Source: Sutcliffiella horikoshii
GTDB taxonomy: Bacteria > Bacillota > Bacilli > Bacillales > Bacillaceae_I
Length of the DNA stretch: 64,000 nucleotides
Direction of reading: 5' to 3'
Assembly: GCF_002157855.1 (NCBI RefSeq)
Contig: NZ_CP020880.1
Span: 992,001-1,056,000 of the forward strand
Below are positions 8,294 to 20,960 of the stretch, piece after piece (position 1 is the first letter of the stretch; every line of letters starts with the position of its first letter). A program made the position numbers and the translations under genes. The notes beneath the pieces were generated by a model, which had not been told where the DNA came from, searched no databases, and was given only the letters and a program-made list of their open reading frames with translations.

Positions 8294-9841
8294 ATGGAAG
8301 CAACACAAAAGAAACGCGGCTTTGTTATGCGTGCTCTTGACAGTATTGAGCGCGTTGGTAATAAGCTGCCTCACCCGGTAACGTTATTCGCGATTTTCGC
8401 GTTATTGGTAATTGTCGCTTCTGGAATTTTTTCCAGCATGGGTGTACAAGTAGACGATCCTTTAAATGAGGGAGAAGTTCTTACTGTCAAAAACCTAATG
8501 AGTTCAGAAGGAATTGCTTACATCTTTGAAAGCGCCGTTACAAACTTCACGGGCTTTGCTCCGCTTGGAACAGTGCTTGTAACGATGATTGGTATCGGTA
8601 TTGCGGAGAGATCTGGCCTTATCAGTGCAGGTCTTCGAGGCTTGGTAACATCCGTTCCTAAACAATTGATGACAGCTGCTCTAGTATTCGGAGGAATTAT
8701 GTCATCTATGGCTGCAGATGCTGGTTATGTTGTATTGACACCGCTTGGTGCAGTACTTTTCGCAGGACTGGGAAGGCACCCCCTGGCTGGACTTGCAGCA
8801 GCGTTCGCCGGGGTATCTGCAGGATTCAGTGCAAACTTACTGTTAACATCTCTTGATCCGTTATTAGGGTCTTTAACACAAGAAGCAGCAGCAACAGTTG
8901 ACCCGGAATATGCTGCAGGCATGAACTACATGATGAACTTCTACTTCATGTTTGCTTCAGTATTCGTTCTTACTATTGTTGGTACGTTCGTTACGGATAA
9001 AATTGTTGAACCGCGTCTTGGTGAGTACAAAGGTGCTTACAAAGGAGACGTTGACTTCTTAAAACCTGAAGAGAAAAAAGGTTTATGGGCTGCACTGTTT
9101 GCATTCATTGCAACTATTGCAGTAATGGCTTTACTGGTTGTTCCTTCTTGGGGACCACTACGTGGAGACGGCTCATTCTTAGAAGCGCCATTCTTCCATA
9201 CACTTGTACCAGTAATTCTAATTATGTTCTTCATTCCGGGACTTGTTTATGGAATGATCACGAAATCCATTAAAAATGATAAAGATGTAGCAAATCAAAT
9301 GTCCGATACAATGGCAACAATGGGTGCCTACATTGTACTGGCATTTGTGGCTGGTCAGTTTGTCGCTTACTTTAATGAAACAAACCTTGGTCTTGTTCTG
9401 GCAGTAAATGGCGCAGAACTCATCCAAGGAATCGGCTTTGACAGCGAAAATCGTTTCATGAGCATTTTGTTAATTCTTGTGTTTATGATTGTTGCAGGTT
9501 TTATCAACCTGTTTATCGGAAGTGCATCTGCTAAGTGGGCAATCATGGCGCCGGTATTTGTTCCAATGATGATGGGTCTAGGGTATTCCCCAGAGCTTAC
9601 TCAATTGGCATATCGTTTAGCTGATTCGACTACAAACGTCATTTCACCATTAATGCCATACTTCGCAATCGTTATCGCGTTTGCGCAAAAGTATGATAAA
9701 AAGGTTGGGATTGGTACACTAATCTCTACAATGATTCCATACTCTGTGTTCTTCTCCATCGTATGGGTTATCATGCTTATCGTTTGGATCCTTACAGGCT
9801 TGCCAATCGGACCGAACGCACCGATCGATTATGTAGGCTAA
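8294..9841 (+). CDS. AbgT family transporter (p-aminobenzoyl-glutamate type)
   Basis: 515 aa polytopic membrane protein of usual family length. The start RVGNKLPHPVTLFAIFALLV, the block GFAPLGTVLVTMIGIGIAERSG, MAADAGYVVLTPLGA and the C-terminal GSASAKWAIMAPVFVPM are characteristic of AbgT. E. coli AbgT takes up p-aminobenzoyl-glutamate; other members have been described as sulfonamide or drug efflux pumps, so direction and substrate are open. No amidohydrolase (abgA/abgB) lies beside it. SD AAAGGGG; a strong terminator follows. A CodY-like box in front would fit a role in nutrient uptake. Confidence 0.9.
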   Translation: MEATQKKRGFVMRALDSIERVGNKLPHPVTLFAIFALLVIVASGIFSSMGVQVDDPLNEGEVLTVKNLMSSEGIAYIFESAVTNFTGFAPLGTVLVTMIGIGIAERSGLISAGLRGLVTSVPKQLMTAALVFGGIMSSMAADAGYVVLTPLGAVLFAGLGRHPLAGLAAAFAGVSAGFSANLLLTSLDPLLGSLTQEAAATVDPEYAAGMNYMMNFYFMFASVFVLTIVGTFVTDKIVEPRLGEYKGAYKGDVDFLKPEEKKGLWAALFAFIATIAVMALLVVPSWGPLRGDGSFLEAPFFHTLVPVILIMFFIPGLVYGMITKSIKNDKDVANQMSDTMATMGAYIVLAFVAGQFVAYFNETNLGLVLAVNGAELIQGIGFDSENRFMSILLILVFMIVAGFINLFIGSASAKWAIMAPVFVPMMMGLGYSPELTQLAYRLADSTTNVISPLMPYFAIVIAFAQKYDKKVGIGTLISTMIPYSVFFSIVWVIMLIVWILTGLPIGPNAPIDYVG

Positions 9842-9847
9842 TGAAAT

Positions 9848-9890
9848 GAAAACACCTGCTTGTCCATAATGGACTTGCGGGTGTTTTTTT
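9848..9890 (+). terminator. Terminator of the AbgT gene
   Basis: AAAACACCTGC and GCGGGTGTTTT pair around an inner TTGTCC/GGAC stem, followed by seven T. Confidence 0.9.
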
Positions 9891-9942
9891 GCTATAAGGA
9901 AAGTAGAAGCTTAAAAAATGAAGAGTAGGGGATGGGGAGTTA

Positions 9943-10497
9943 ATGAAAATCTACACAAAAACAGGCGATAAAGGACAAACTTCTTTAGTCTATGGACAAA
10001 GAGTGGATAAAAATCATGTGCGCGTAGAAGCATATGGAACATGTGATGAAGCAAACTCGATGATTGGTCTTGCAATGGCTTATCTAAACGATGAAGATTT
10101 CAATCGAAAGGAAACGCTGCTCAAATCCTTCTATAACATCCAGACGATTCTTTTTCACGTGGGAGCAGAACTCGCCACACCGGCAGGGAAAGAAGTGAAA
10201 TGGAAGCTGACAGAAAAGCATGTAATAAGCCTGGAGGACGAAATGGACGAACTCGACGCAACACTTCCTCCTTTGAAAAATTTCGTATTACCTGGAGGGT
10301 CAAAAGCTGGAGCGGCTTTGCACAGCGCAAGAACTATCGTAAGAAGGGCAGAAAGATCTGCTGTTGGATTAAGCGATGAACTTTCTCCTAATGTACTTGC
10401 CTATTTGAACCGTCTTTCCGACTACCTGTTTGTCGTAGCACGCTATGTAAACAGCCAATTAAACAAGGAAGAACCAGTTTTAAAACCAGAGGTTTAA
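9943..10497 (+). CDS. yvqK: ATP:cob(I)alamin adenosyltransferase, PduO type
   Basis: 184 aa, typical for the PduO family. It transfers the adenosyl group of ATP to cob(I)alamin, making adenosylcobalamin. The N-terminal MKIYTKTGDKGQTSLVYGQRV is the ATP-binding signature, with AYGTCDEANSMIGLA next. The C-terminal block ARTIVRRAERSAV and LNRLSDYLFVVAR complete the family pattern. It stands alone between a terminator and perR, with no cobalamin biosynthesis or B12-dependent enzyme gene in view, and probably works in cofactor salvage. Confidence 0.95.
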   Translation: MKIYTKTGDKGQTSLVYGQRVDKNHVRVEAYGTCDEANSMIGLAMAYLNDEDFNRKETLLKSFYNIQTILFHVGAELATPAGKEVKWKLTEKHVISLEDEMDELDATLPPLKNFVLPGGSKAGAALHSARTIVRRAERSAVGLSDELSPNVLAYLNRLSDYLFVVARYVNSQLNKEEPVLKPEV

Positions 10498-10533
10498 AAT
10501 CGCTTTAACTTCATATAGATATAAGTAATAACA

Positions 10534-10563
10534 TTGACAAAAATATCAATATCACGGTACACT
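10534..10563 (+). promoter_or_regulatory. perR promoter
   Basis: TTGACA (10534-10539), 18-nt spacer, TACACT (10558-10563). The -10 is immediately followed by the PerR box. Confidence 0.6.
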
Positions 10564-10565
10564 AA

Positions 10566-10580
10566 TTATAAATATTATAA
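10566..10580. promoter_or_regulatory. PerR box (autoregulation)
   Basis: TTATAAATATTATAA differs from the Per box TTATAATNATTATAA at one position. It begins 3 nt after the perR -10, so bound PerR would block its own promoter, as known in B. subtilis. Confidence 0.8.
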
Positions 10581-10615
10581 AGTAATAATCTTTATGAAAA
10601 GTGAGGTGCATGACT

Positions 10616-11050
10616 GTGGCAAACGAACAATTAAAAGAGGCGCTAGAAACGCTAAAACAAACTGGAGTTCGCATAACTCCACAGCGTCATGCGATTTTAG
10701 AGTATCTTATTCAATCTATGTCCCATCCGACAGCTGACGATATATACAAAGCACTTGAAGGAAAGTTTCCCAATATGAGTGTCGCGACTGTTTACAACAA
10801 CCTGAGAGTTTTCCGTGAAGTTGGTCTTGTAAAAGAATTGACCTACGGAGACAACTCCAGTCGTTTTGACTACGTGACAACCGACCATTATCACTTGATC
10901 TGTGACGAATGTGGCAAAATTGTCGACTTTCATTATCCAGGTCTTGATGAAGTGGAAGCGTTGGCTGCTCATGTTACTGGATTCAAAATTGCTCGCCATC
11001 GCATGGAAATTTACGGTGTCTGCCCAGAGTGCGATAAAGGGGCACATTGA
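10616..11050 (+). CDS. perR: Peroxide-responsive repressor PerR (Fur family)
   Basis: 144 aa from GTG 10616. Metal-dependent repressor that senses H2O2 by iron-catalysed oxidation of metal-ligand histidines and controls peroxide defence genes. DNA-binding domain: [14 protein letters not shown] and the recognition helix region [19 protein letters not shown]. Metal and zinc sites: [27 protein letters not shown], with CDEC and CPEC as the structural zinc site. The SD GAGGTG (10603-10608) lies 7 nt before GTG 10616, whereas ATG 10610 is only 1 nt from it. GTG 10616 also gives the N-terminus closest to B. subtilis PerR. Confidence 0.96.
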   Translation: MANEQLKEALETLKQTGVRITPQRHAILEYLIQSMSHPTADDIYKALEGKFPNMSVATVYNNLRVFREVGLVKELTYGDNSSRFDYVTTDHYHLICDECGKIVDFHYPGLDEVEALAAHVTGFKIARHRMEIYGVCPECDKGAH

Positions 11051-11080
11051 CCTTTTGTCTCTGGAAAAACAACCAATAAA

Positions 11081-11119
11081 AAAGCTGATAGGACTTAGAT
11101 CCTATCAGCTTTCTTTTTT
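11081..11119. terminator. Bidirectional terminator between perR and ygzB
   Basis: AAAGCTGATAGGA pairs with TCCTATCAGCTTT around a short loop, with a T run on the plus side and an A run upstream serving the minus strand. It overlaps the ygzB stop. Confidence 0.9.
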
Positions 11120-11457
11120 GAATTATAATCCTCATTGAACTCTTTTCCTTCAAGAGAAGGATCCATCGTTAACGGTTCATTACAATACATGCACATGTCT
11201 ACACGGCCAAGAACTTTAGTATGCTTCCCGCAGTTGGGGCAAACTACCTGTACGGCCTTTGTGGACAGCATGCCGATCCAAAAATAAACAACAGTGGACC
11301 CAACGATGCATAAAAGTCCCAATAACATAAACAAAGTCATGACCAACATGTTTCCTTGAAAGAATATTCCTATATACATAACGAAGAAACCGATAAAGAC
11401 AAGACTGAGTGCAAAGGTTCTTATTTTATTAATTTTACTAGAATATTTACGAGCCAT
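11095..11457 (-). CDS. ygzB: YgzB family zinc-ribbon membrane protein
   Basis: 120 aa from ATG 11457 with SD AGGAGGT (a GTG two codons upstream lies too close to the SD). Two membrane segments (about residues 15-35 and 45-67) are followed by a cytoplasmic zinc ribbon, [20 protein letters not shown] (two CxxC pairs). Membrane topology and the ribbon match B. subtilis YgzB, which also lies convergent to perR. Function unknown; conservation of the neighbourhood is the main information. Confidence 0.92.
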   Translation of the reverse strand: MARKYSSKINKIRTFALSLVFIGFFVMYIGIFFQGNMLVMTLFMLLGLLCIVGSTVVYFWIGMLSTKAVQVVCPNCGKHTKVLGRVDMCMYCNEPLTMDPSLEGKEFNEDYNSKKKADRI

Positions 11458-11631
11458 GAACACTACCTCCTAAAACAATATAATAGCACATTTTATCCCA
11501 AAATGGAGTTTCAGTCACAGACATGTTGAATTTAGAAGTTGACCGAATGTTCTGGATTAAAAATGATAAAAAGGACTTTAAAAGAAAGTGTCGAATAATA
11601 GGGAGAACCCTTTAAATATGGAGGTCTTAAG

Positions 11632-12507
11632 ATGGAAGATTTACTTCGTCCGATCTATCAAGAACGCGCAAGTCAATCCAACACGCAAGGAATATTAATG
11701 ATAGAAAAGAAAAACCCCGTTAGTCCAAACACAGATAAATTTGACGTGATTCTCTTTATGGTAGTAAAAGAGCTTGATGAATCCTTGTACGTCAAACACT
11801 ATGAATTGCTTCAAAAGAAAGCCGCACTTTACATCGCGAGCGAACAACAATTGGAAGAATGGATAACACTTGGAACCAACCGAAGAGTCATCGACTGGAT
11901 TATCAACGGGAAAGTGCTCTTTGACAGAAATGAGTTTATCTATGCGCTAAGAGGTAAACTGCTCGATTTCCCACTCGAAGACCGTAAACTAAAAATAGGT
12001 TTAGAATTTGCGAAACTAATAAGAAGATATCTTGAAGGTAAAGATTTCTTTGATTCTAAACATTATATCGATGCCTATAACCATATCGTCCACTCTCTTC
12101 ACCATTTGGCAAGGCTGGCAGTGATCGATCACGGTTTCCATCCAGAAATAACTGTTTGGAATCAAGTGAAGAAAATCGAACCGGAAATCTACAAACTATA
12201 TGAAGAGCTAATTCAAGGCGATGAACCTATTGATAAAAGACTGGAACTACTCTTCCTTGCAAATGAGTTCATGATCTATTCGAGAACAAGAACCGGAGCC
12301 AAACATTTAATAGAAGTATTAATGGAAAAAGAAGAAGCGTGGTCGTACAATGAAATGCTGCACCACCCTAAACTTCAAAAGTATTCTGTAGACCTAAGTG
12401 TACTGGTAGAATACTTAGTGGAAAAAGGTTTCCTGGAAGTGGAGAAGAAACAAACCAAAGGTAATGGTGTCTTTCACCGACTTTATCAGGTTGTGCCAGA
12501 GAAATAA
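11632..12507 (+). CDS. ygxA: YgxA family nucleotidyltransferase-like protein
   Basis: 291 aa. B. subtilis YgxA is likewise found just upstream of the rrnD operon. The N-terminal half resembles a nucleotidyltransferase fold (NTDKFDVILFMVV could be the acidic strand). The middle is helical, with YIDAYNHIVHSLHHLARLAV reminiscent of HEPN-like or KNTase C-terminal helices, and the C-terminal 60 residues look like a winged helix. SD GGAGG. Biological role unknown; the fold assignment is inference from family annotation. Confidence 0.85.
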   Translation: MEDLLRPIYQERASQSNTQGILMIEKKNPVSPNTDKFDVILFMVVKELDESLYVKHYELLQKKAALYIASEQQLEEWITLGTNRRVIDWIINGKVLFDRNEFIYALRGKLLDFPLEDRKLKIGLEFAKLIRRYLEGKDFFDSKHYIDAYNHIVHSLHHLARLAVIDHGFHPEITVWNQVKKIEPEIYKLYEELIQGDEPIDKRLELLFLANEFMIYSRTRTGAKHLIEVLMEKEEAWSYNEMLHHPKLQKYSVDLSVLVEYLVEKGFLEVEKKQTKGNGVFHRLYQVVPEK

Positions 12508-12523
12508 TAACGAAAGAAGTTAC

Positions 12524-12572
12524 GCTTAAGGCTCCTAAGGACAGATGGTTTCCTTAGGAGCTTAAGCTTTTC
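12524..12572 (+). terminator. Terminator of ygxA
   Basis: GCTTAAG-GCTCCTAAGGA pairs with TCCTTAGGAGC-TTAAGC, a stem of about 18 bp, followed by TTTTC. Confidence 0.85.
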
Positions 12573-12614
12573 TTAACCCTTTAAAAATTATTTCAAAAAA
12601 GTTTAAAAGATGTA

Positions 12615-12644
12615 TTGACGATGTTTGTCGTTACATGGTATATT
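12615..12644 (+). promoter_or_regulatory. rRNA promoter P1
   Basis: TTGACG, 18-nt spacer, TATATT, preceded by an A/T-rich segment that could act as an UP element. Confidence 0.7.
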
Positions 12645-12710
12645 ATTATTCGTCGCCGCAAGAGAAAAGCTTAAACGCGACAACGAGAAAAAAAGAAATT
12701 AAAAAAGATG

Positions 12711-12740
12711 TTGACTTAAAACATCAAAACATGTTATATT
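12711..12740 (+). promoter_or_regulatory. rRNA promoter P2
   Basis: TTGACT, 18-nt spacer, TATATT, about 95 bp after P1. Tandem P1/P2 promoters are usual for rrn operons. Confidence 0.75.
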
Positions 12741-12784
12741 AATAAAGTCGCTTCTGAGCGATAAACTGATTGAAATGATCTTTG

Positions 12785-12807
12785 AAAACTAAACAAAACA
12801 ACAGCGT
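12785..12807 (+). other. 16S rRNA processing stem, 5' arm
   Basis: The segment AAAACTAAACAAAACAACAGCG is almost fully complementary to 14451-14477 after the 16S gene. The two form the long stem cut by RNase III. Confidence 0.75.
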
Positions 12808-12887
12808 CATAACGTCGGTTCTACGGAACACGACAAAATGATTTTAAGTAACACAAGCTAGCAAATTTTGAGCAAAAGCTCAGACTC

Positions 12888-17623
<4,736 letters not shown>

Positions 17624-17746
17624 ATAAGTATCGAAATAAGTGAACGATATGAATATCTTGATATGAACACATTATCTAGTTTTGAAGGAATAAAAAAGAT
17701 GAAAAAACATCTTGATTTTCTTCAAAGATATATTATAATAATATTT

Positions 17747-17864
17747 GTCTGGTAATGATGGCGAAGAGGTCACACCCGTTCCCATACCGAACACGGAAGT
17801 TAAGCTCTTCAGCGCCGATGGTAGTTGGGGGATCTCCCCCTGTGAGAGTAGGACGTTGCCAGGC
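17747..17864 (+). rRNA. rrf: 5S ribosomal RNA
   Basis: About 118 nt. Contains the 5S core CCCGTTCCCATACCGAACAC and GAAGTTAAGC. The terminal stem CTGGTAA/TTGCCAG sets the ends to within a few bases. Confidence 0.95.
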
Positions 17865-17873
17865 TGGTATTAA

Positions 17874-17948
17874 TCCACCATAGCTCAGCGGTAGAGCATT
17901 CGGCTGTTAACCGAAGGGTCGTAGGTTCGAATCCTACTGGTGGAGCCA
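17874..17948 (+). tRNA. tRNA-Asn (GTT)
   Basis: Acceptor TCCACCA/TGGTGGA, loop CTGTTAA with anticodon GTT, encoded CCA. First tRNA after the 5S gene. Confidence 0.97.
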
Positions 17949-17954
17949 TAATAT

Positions 17955-18046
17955 GGAGAGCTGTCCGAGTGGCCGAAGGAGCACGATTGGAAATCGTGTA
18001 GACGGTCAACGCCGTCTCAAGGGTTCAAATCCCTTGCTCTCCGCCA
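17955..18046 (+). tRNA. tRNA-Ser (GGA)
   Basis: 92 nt with a long variable arm, acceptor GGAGAGC/GCTCTCC, anticodon loop TTGGAAA, encoded CCA. Confidence 0.97.
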
Positions 18047-18054
18047 TTATCTTT

Positions 18055-18129
18055 GGCCCGTTGGTCAAGCGGTTAAGACACCGCCCTTTCACGGCGGTAA
18101 CACGGGTTCGAATCCCGTACGGGTCACCA
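18055..18129 (+). tRNA. tRNA-Glu (TTC)
   Basis: Anticodon loop CTTTCAC between CCGCC and GGCGG, encoded CCA. It would also supply glutamyl-tRNA to the tetrapyrrole route used by gsaB. Confidence 0.97.
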
Positions 18130-18169
18130 AAGTTTCTTTCGAGACATTTACAATGAATGTCCATACATA

Positions 18170-18245
18170 GGAGGATTAGCTCAGCTGGGAGAGCATCTGC
18201 CTTACAAGCAGAGGGTCGGCGGTTCGATCCCGTCATCCTCCACCA
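18170..18245 (+). tRNA. tRNA-Val (TAC)
   Basis: Acceptor GGAGGAT/ATCCTCC, anticodon loop CTTACAA, encoded CCA. Confidence 0.97.
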
Positions 18246-18266
18246 TTATTTTAACAATAACATTAT

Positions 18267-18343
<77 letters not shown>

Positions 18344-18346
18344 AAT

Positions 18347-18422
18347 GGTCCCGTGGTGTAGCGGTTAACATGCCTGCCTGTCACGCAGGAGATCGCCGGT
18401 TCGATCCCGGTCGGGACCGCCA
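18347..18422 (+). tRNA. tRNA-Asp (GTC)
   Basis: Acceptor GGTCCCG/CGGGACC, anticodon loop CTGTCAC, encoded CCA. Confidence 0.97.
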
Positions 18423-18443
18423 TTTTCTTTGAAAATAGAATTA

Positions 18444-18519
18444 GGCTCGGTAGCTCAGTTGGTAGAGCAATGGACTGAAAATCCATGTGTCGGCGGTTCG
18501 ATTCCGTCCCGAGCCACCA
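18444..18519 (+). tRNA. tRNA-Phe (GAA)
   Basis: Acceptor GGCTCGG/CCGAGCC, anticodon loop CTGAAAA, encoded CCA. Confidence 0.97.
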
Positions 18520-18556
18520 TGATTTTTTCACCAATGTGAAAGAATCACCATATAAT

Positions 18557-18632
<76 letters not shown>

Positions 18633-18639
18633 GGAATAT

Positions 18640-18723
18640 GGAGGGGTAGCGAAGTGGCTAAACGCGGCGGACTGTAAATCCGCTCCTTCGGGTTCGGCAG
18701 TTCGAATCTGCCCCCCTCCACCA
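18640..18723 (+). tRNA. tRNA-Tyr (GTA)
   Basis: 84 nt with a long variable arm, acceptor GGAGGGG/CCCCTCC, anticodon loop CTGTAAA, encoded CCA. Confidence 0.97.
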
Positions 18724-18758
18724 TTTCTTTTGAAATAAACAGTAACAAAATGTATCAT

Positions 18759-18832
18759 AGGGGCATAGTTTAACGGTAGAACAGAGGTCTCCAAAACCTC
18801 CGGTGTGGGTTCGATTCCTACTGCCCCTGCCA
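18759..18832 (+). tRNA. tRNA-Trp (CCA)
   Basis: Acceptor AGGGGCA/TGCCCCT, anticodon loop CTCCAAA, encoded CCA. Confidence 0.97.
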
Positions 18833-18848
18833 ATTTTATAAAAATTAT

Positions 18849-18925
18849 GGCGGCTGTGGCGAAGTGGTTAACGCACCTGATTGTGGTTCAGGCATTCGTG
18901 GGTTCGATTCCCATCAGTCGCCCCA
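18849..18925 (+). tRNA. tRNA-His (GTG)
   Basis: Carries the histidine-specific extra G(-1) opposite C73. Anticodon loop TTGTGGT, encoded CCA. Confidence 0.96.
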
Positions 18926-18981
18926 TATTTTATTTCATCGACTTATTTAAAAGATTGAGTCGTTTTTATTTCCGGTTTTAA

Positions 18982-19056
18982 TGGGCTATAGCCAAGCGGT
19001 AAGGCATCGCACTTTGACTGCGACATGCGTTGGTTCGAATCCAGCTAGCCCAGCCA
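18982..19056 (+). tRNA. tRNA-Gln (TTG)
   Basis: Acceptor TGGGCTA/TAGCCCA, anticodon loop CTTTGAC, encoded CCA. Confidence 0.97.
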
Positions 19057-19061
19057 TTTTT

Positions 19062-19136
19062 GCGGAAGTAGTTCAGTGGTAGAACACCACCTTGCCAAGG
19101 TGGGGGTCGCGGGTTCGAATCCCGTCTTCCGCTCCA
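19062..19136 (+). tRNA. tRNA-Gly (GCC)
   Basis: Acceptor GCGGAAG/CTTCCGC, anticodon loop TTGCCAA, encoded CCA. Confidence 0.97.
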
Positions 19137-19145
19137 AATATTTCA

Positions 19146-19219
19146 GGTGGCATAGCCAAGTGGTAAGGCCAAGGTCTGCAAAACCTTTATCACCGGTTCA
19201 AATCCGGTTGCCACCTCCA
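19146..19219 (+). tRNA. tRNA-Cys (GCA)
   Basis: Acceptor GGTGGCA/TGCCACC, anticodon loop CTGCAAA, encoded CCA. Confidence 0.97.
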
Positions 19220-19255
19220 ATTTTATTATAATAGTTATTCTTATATACGAGACAA

Positions 19256-19344
19256 GCCGGGGTGGCGGAACTGGCAGACGCACAGGACTTAAAATCCTGC
19301 GGTAGGTGACTACCGTACCGGTTCGATTCCGGTCCTCGGCACCA
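19256..19344 (+). tRNA. tRNA-Leu (TAA)
   Basis: 89 nt with a long variable arm, acceptor GCCGGGG/CCTCGGC, anticodon loop CTTAAAA, encoded CCA. Confidence 0.97.
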
Positions 19345-19367
19345 TTTGAATAATTATGATTGAGTAT

Positions 19368-19451
19368 GCCGGTGTGGCGGAATTGGCAGACGCGCACGAC
19401 TCAAAATCGTGTTCCTCTGGAGTGCCGGTTCGACCCCGGCCACCGGTACCA
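19368..19451 (+). tRNA. tRNA-Leu (CAA)
   Basis: 84 nt with a long variable arm, acceptor GCCGGTG/CACCGGT, anticodon loop CTCAAAA, encoded CCA. Confidence 0.96.
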
Positions 19452-19454
19452 ATC

Positions 19455-19528
19455 GCGGGTGTAGTTTAGTGGTAAAACCTCAGCCTTCCAAGCTGATGAT
19501 GAGAGTTCGATTCTCTTCACCCGCTCCA
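19455..19528 (+). tRNA. tRNA-Gly (TCC)
   Basis: Acceptor GCGGGTG/CACCCGC, anticodon loop CTTCCAA, encoded CCA. As I recall, B. subtilis trnD ends with the two tRNA-Leu genes, so this would be an added seventeenth gene. Confidence 0.96.
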
Positions 19529-19541
19529 TACATAACTTATC

Positions 19542-19572
19542 AAGACTCTAACCTTTGGTTGGGGTCTTTTTT
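19542..19572 (+). terminator. Terminator of the rRNA-tRNA operon
   Basis: AAGACTCTAACC pairs with GGTTGGGGTCTT (with G-T pairs) around TTT, followed by a T run. Confidence 0.85.
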
Positions 19573-19604
19573 GTGCTGTTGAAAGTATTTTGATTTTGCA
19601 TCCA

Positions 19605-19644
19605 TTAATAAAAGCCACAGAGCTCGGATATGCTCTGTGGCTTT
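19605..19644 (-). terminator. Terminator of queG
   Basis: On the minus strand AAAGCCACAGAGC pairs with GCTCTGTGGCTTT; a T-rich stretch follows. Confidence 0.85.
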
Positions 19645-19660
19645 AAACGTGTTGTTGATC

Positions 19661-20800
19661 TTATTCTGTTAGCATGTTAATTCCGTTTTCCAGTTCTTTT
19701 AACACTTCAGGATCTTTTTCTGTTGCCTTATAATTTTGCAGGGATACTAAAGCTTGCTTATCTCCTATTCTTCCTACTGCCCAGGCTGCTGTTCCTCTAA
19801 TTACTGGGCGAGGATCATTTTCTAACAGGCTTAGGAGATCAGGAATGGCGGAAGTATCTTTATAATGAGCCAAAGCGATAATGGCATTTCGTTGTATCGG
19901 CTTTTTCCCACGCCAGGAGCCGGAGATCTTACCAAAGTTCTCTTTGAATTCTCTGTTGGAGATGGTCAGGAGAGGTTTTAGCTTCGGTTTTACGATTTCT
20001 GGATCAGGCTCCATTTCAGGATGTAGATGAAAGTCTTTACCTTTATTTTCAGGACACACTGTCTGGCAGGTATCACAACCATAGAGCCTGTTTCCTAATT
20101 TTGTTCGGTATTCTTCTGCAAGGAAACCTTTTGTTTGTGTTAGGAAGGCAATGCATTTATTGGAATCGAGTTGTCCACCTTGAACGAGTGCCCCTGTCGG
20201 ACAGACTTCCACACATTTATTACAGGTCCCACAGTTATCTTCTAGAGGCGTATCTGGTTCAAAGGGTAATGTAGTAATCATTTCACCCAAATACACATAG
20301 GAACCAAATTCAGGCGTTATAATGGCACAGTTCTTTCCGCTCCAACCGATACCAGCACGTTCAGCAACTGCTCTGTCACTTAGTTCCCCGGTATCTACCA
20401 TGGATTTCATTAGAGCGTCTGGACGTTTTTCTTTTATGAACGCTTCTAACAATCTGAGTTTCTCTCGTAAAATATCATGATAGTCCACTCCCCATGAAGC
20501 GCGGCAAAATATCCCTCGTCGCTCTTCACGAGTGCTTCTTGGGGCGTCTTTCATTTTGGAGGGATATGCAAGAGCAATGGCAATAATGCTTTTCGCTTTT
20601 GGCACTATGAGCTCAGGGTTAGTACGTTTTTTAATATCAGGTTCCTCAAACCCTGATTGATAGTTAAGCTCCTGTTGAGTGATTAGCCTTTCTTTAAGAC
20701 CAGTAAACACTCCAGCGCTTGCAAATCCAATCTTATCAATTCCTATTTGTTTACTATAGGCGATTAATTCTTCTTTTAGTTTGATGTTTTCCTCATTCAA
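19661..20800 (-). CDS. queG: Epoxyqueuosine reductase QueG
   Basis: 379 aa from TTG 20800. A cobalamin- and iron-sulfur-dependent enzyme that reduces epoxyqueuosine to queuosine in the wobble position of tRNA. Two 4Fe-4S clusters are seen in CGTCNKCVEVCPTGA and CDTCQTVCPENK. The N-terminal half carries the QueG/DUF1730 pattern, with WGVDYHDILREKLRLLE. The C-terminal 80 residues form HEAT-like repeats (NAIIALAHYKDTSAIPDLL). AGGAGGTG lies 6 nt before TTG 20800; the GTG at 20809 would overlap that SD. It needs adenosylated or reduced B12, in keeping with the cobalamin gene at 9943. Confidence 0.95.
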   Translation of the reverse strand: MNEENIKLKEELIAYSKQIGIDKIGFASAGVFTGLKERLITQQELNYQSGFEEPDIKKRTNPELIVPKAKSIIAIALAYPSKMKDAPRSTREERRGIFCRASWGVDYHDILREKLRLLEAFIKEKRPDALMKSMVDTGELSDRAVAERAGIGWSGKNCAIITPEFGSYVYLGEMITTLPFEPDTPLEDNCGTCNKCVEVCPTGALVQGGQLDSNKCIAFLTQTKGFLAEEYRTKLGNRLYGCDTCQTVCPENKGKDFHLHPEMEPDPEIVKPKLKPLLTISNREFKENFGKISGSWRGKKPIQRNAIIALAHYKDTSAIPDLLSLLENDPRPVIRGTAAWAVGRIGDKQALVSLQNYKATEKDPEVLKELENGINMLTE

Positions 20801-20960
20801 TGTGAACACCTCCTTTATTGTTTTTCAGCCAACCTATATTTTAACATATTTTTAGGAAGTATTATTTTGTTTGATATATCTAATTATATCCAAAATGCAA
20901 GCTGGAGCTAAAAGGTATATGATACAATTACCATATTAATGAAATGAAAGGGTGTTTGTT

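Noticed and set aside
10534..10737. 67-codon frame overlapping perR
   Set aside because: It begins in the perR promoter and has no SD; perR is in another frame.
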